A stretch of 64,000 bases of DNA from Thuidium tamariscinum (lineage: Eukaryota; Streptophyta; Bryopsida; Hypnales; Thuidiaceae): positions 21,818,001-21,882,000 of the forward strand of contig OX344757.2 of the NCBI GenBank assembly GCA_947034885.2, written 5' to 3'. Below, in pieces: positions 61,842-64,000 of this stretch. The notes under the pieces were generated by a model. The model was given only the letters and a program-made list of their open reading frames with translations. It was not told where the DNA came from and did not search any database. The translations under genes and the position numbers were made by a program. Every line of letters begins with the position of its first letter. Within the stretch, counting starts at the first letter, position 1.

Positions 61842-62239
61842 TATTTATTTATTTGTGTACGCGCGCGCATTGATATGTTGATATATTGAAGATTTTGTGC
61901 ACAAGTGTGGCAAGGCATATTTTTTATTTTTTCCGTTAAGCAAATTTTGGGAGCGGAAGTCAGAAACTTAGCAACCGGACTTGTTCATGGAACGGGTAAG
62001 AACTAGCAATGATACCGGATAATGCTGTAGTGCTGGTGGTGGAACAAACCCGGTCCATAGTACTGGAGAACCGGAACGGAAATGTTTCCGGACCCTGCAA
62101 AATTGGAGCGGATTCTATCCGGATTCAGTTCCAGAGTGGAACGGATCCTTTCCGAACTTGATACTGACCGGATGGAATCAGGACCGGACGAATGGGAGCG
62201 GAAGATCAGGAACGGAAGACTGGATCCATTTTTGGAGAC

Positions 62240-62248
62240 TATATAAGG
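62240..62248 (+). promoter_or_regulatory. Possible TATA box of the retroelement
   Basis: TATATAAGG lies about 330 bp upstream of the first retroelement frame (ATG at 62574), in a GC-richer context. It may be the promoter of an LTR. LTR borders were not identified. Confidence 0.4.
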
Positions 62249-62573
62249 CCTAACATTTTCAGTCGGCCCATTTGCTCTCAGGCGCTCCGTTGTGTGTTTT
62301 TTAACTCTTAGCGTTTTGAGTTCACCTGCTTTCTGCGAGTTGGTCTTTTCCGCGCACTGGAGTGATTTTTGGTGGCGCAACCATTTCTGACGCGGCTGTC
62401 AATGTACGCGGGTGGTTAGCGGCTGTCAATGCGAGCGGGAGGTGTGTGTGTGTTTGTGCAGGTGGTTATTATAGGTGGTTTGCTCTGTGTGTGTGTGTCC
62501 TGGGAGTGATTGTGAGGAACGGGACATGCGGCTAGGAGAGAAGTGAGGTAGTGTTGGTTTCTGGATAGTTGTG

Positions 62574-64000
62574 ATGCCGCAGCTATGCCGGAAGAGGACA
62601 GAATCGACTCCTTCCCCGCCCGTAGGAGTGAAACTCAAGAAAGTGGTTCCGCTCATCCCTTCCACTGAGCCGGAGAAGTCCAACCTGGTAGAGGACTTGA
62701 CCTTCATGGGTGCCTAGGGTTTGCAGAGAAACCCTGGGGGTTCAAGGAGGAGCGGATGGTGAAGGAGTTGTTGGGGAAGGTGTCGAACCAATTCGACAAC
62801 ACGGAGCGGGGAGTGGCGCACAAGTGGACGGAAGCCCACTGGAGGGCAGTATACAGGTTCAAGCACTAGGGACATGGACCGGCCGGGAGGAAGGTAGACT
62901 TCCTCCAAAACAAGTTCCACGGCACCCCAGATGCTACGACGTTAGCAGCCCTTCATGATTACCACTTGCATCTCAGCATTGGAGTAGGCACTTCAACAGG
63001 CTTTGACTTGGGCTTGGGACCACCCACCTGCATACAGATGACACAAATTTTTACGAGTGTTGTATTTGGCAAACAACTTTCCACCATTACTTGAAGTTCA
63101 GTTTGTTTCTACATGGTCTTGCCTCGAATTGAAATCTCGAAACATCACCCGAAGGACGGATTCCGGGTGATGGACTGCGTCAATGACAGGCACAAGCGCC
63201 TGTTGAAGTTTCTACTTCTAGTCCTGCATCCGGAAAAGCCGACCAGGGTGACGGTCAGCTTGACAAACATGATCTTCGACGCCTTGAACGGAGAACGGAA
63301 GGTGGACTGGGGCCGGATCGTGGAAGACCTGATCACCCGGTTGCTGAACAACATTGGGAAGAGTAGGGCGACTCCGATCTGCTCCTACATCTTCCACCTC
63401 TACCGCACTTTGCAGCTCCTCATGGATACGGAGGAGAAGACGTGGAATGCTCAGGAGATAGTCCTGAAGTATGGGGAGTCGGAGACGGATGACGAGGAGG
63501 TCTACTTCGAATCCGAGACCGAACCGGAAGACAATGACAAGGAAGAGGAACCGGTAGTTCCGCTCGTGAAGCGGTAGAAGACCACACTGCCAAACACGAG
63601 AGGATCGCCTCCGGTCTGACAGAATCCGGCTGCGAAAGAGAGACCGGGACCATCAGAACCGGTGATGGAAGAAACGCATCCGAATGATCCGTTTGAGAAG
63701 CTGACGGTTATTCTGTGTAATATCCGGGCGAATTGGGAGATCAAACGCGTAACCCTGGAGTCGATCGCAGATATGGTGAACGGTTAACCGGATAGTACTC
63801 TTCCGGGTATAGTGGGGAACTGCATTGTCAGTCCCACGGATATCGCCAAACAAGAGGCGGAAAACCGGAAACTTCAGGAGGAAGTTGACAGTTTGAAAGC
63901 AGAACTCCTTGTCCTCAGGGACAACGAGGCCGCTACCAAGGAGATGGCAGCGGAAACCGTCAAGCTGGCGGGTCAGGTGAAGGCCATATTCGGGGTACCC
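62574..64000 (+). pseudogene. Decayed LTR-retrotransposon gag-like reading frame, running off the window
   Basis: A series of frames reads as one protein only if several stops and at least one frame change are ignored. A first frame starts MPQLCRKRTESTPSPPVG at 62574; the next reads KPWGFKEERMVKELLGKVS and later FLQNKFHGTPDATT. The best uninterrupted part is 63113-63577, with VDWGRIVEDLITRLLNNIG, SRATPICSYIFHLYRTLQLL and an acidic tail. A coiled-coil stretch (ENRKLQEEVDSLKAEL) lies near 63850-63950. Stops occur at the end of KH, after PLVKR, before QNPAAKERP and after DMVNG. This resembles gag-like proteins of plant retroelements. No protease or reverse transcriptase is visible before the window ends. 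Confidence 0.55.

Noticed and set aside
1..64000. tRNA, rRNA or other structured RNA genes
   Set aside because: No cloverleaf, conserved rRNA stretch or known RNA motif could be recognised by eye. A covariance-model search would be needed to exclude them.

Overview
The window is nuclear DNA from a plant. Every recognisable gene has many short exons with GT-AG introns. The protein set is plant-like: a mitochondrial dihydroorotate dehydrogenase, a dormancy/auxin-associated DRM1/ARP protein and a plastid-targeted-looking PLP lyase. Plant telomere-type TTTAGGG units occur internally, and the spaces between genes are full of AT-rich, non-autonomous DNA transposons. The gene content would suit a seed-free land plant, but this is a guess; the species cannot be read from the sequence.

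Layout. 1-8.4 kb: two copies of a roughly 0.94 kb repeat with TTAACCCCTAAA ends, then an 11-exon dihydroorotate dehydrogenase gene (minus strand, 3098-7582). 8.4-11.9 kb: AT-rich repeats with a nested foldback MITE. 11.93-38.60 kb: one large composite transposon, bounded by inverted GCTAGC/GTGAGC-rich ends and a direct repeat of GGGAACAT. It carries a multi-exon gene joining a ParB-like domain to a permuted DNA amino-methyltransferase (minus, 12372-16881), more minus-strand exons with a SUMO-interaction-like motif (17117-18535), a CpG-rich presumed control region (about 30.1-30.6 kb), and a Mutator-like transposase with GCM-like zinc-binding and SWIM domains (plus, 33421-37405). Six 58-78 bp foldbacks share the core GTCGGATCCGAC; none is seen outside this element and three lie in introns of its genes. 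A second transposon of 10.6 kb (hAT-like, 18566-29149, ends CAGGGTTGTTCTG) is nested inside and contains several tandem arrays. 39.2-39.7 kb: a 452 bp non-autonomous relative of the large element with its own 8 bp target duplication and a CACTA-type foldback inside it.

43.8-59.3 kb is the second gene-bearing stretch: a Mog1/RANGRF-type Ran-binding protein (plus, 44499-46672), a methionine gamma-lyase/aluminium-resistance family PLP enzyme with a likely transit peptide (minus, 48320-52807), another TTAACCCC repeat (53337-54290), a CACTA-ended MITE (56149-56522) and a DRM1/ARP gene (minus, 58278-59288). From 61.8 kb a TA microsatellite leads into GC-richer DNA with a decayed retrotransposon gag-like reading frame that runs off the window.

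The housekeeping genes are unrelated to each other. The notable unit is the large element: transposase, ParB-methyltransferase and shared foldbacks lie between one pair of ends, which suggests a transposon that carries its own DNA- or chromatin-modifying cargo. Exon joins were inferred by eye from splice-site consensus and reading-frame continuity; no search or transcript data were available.
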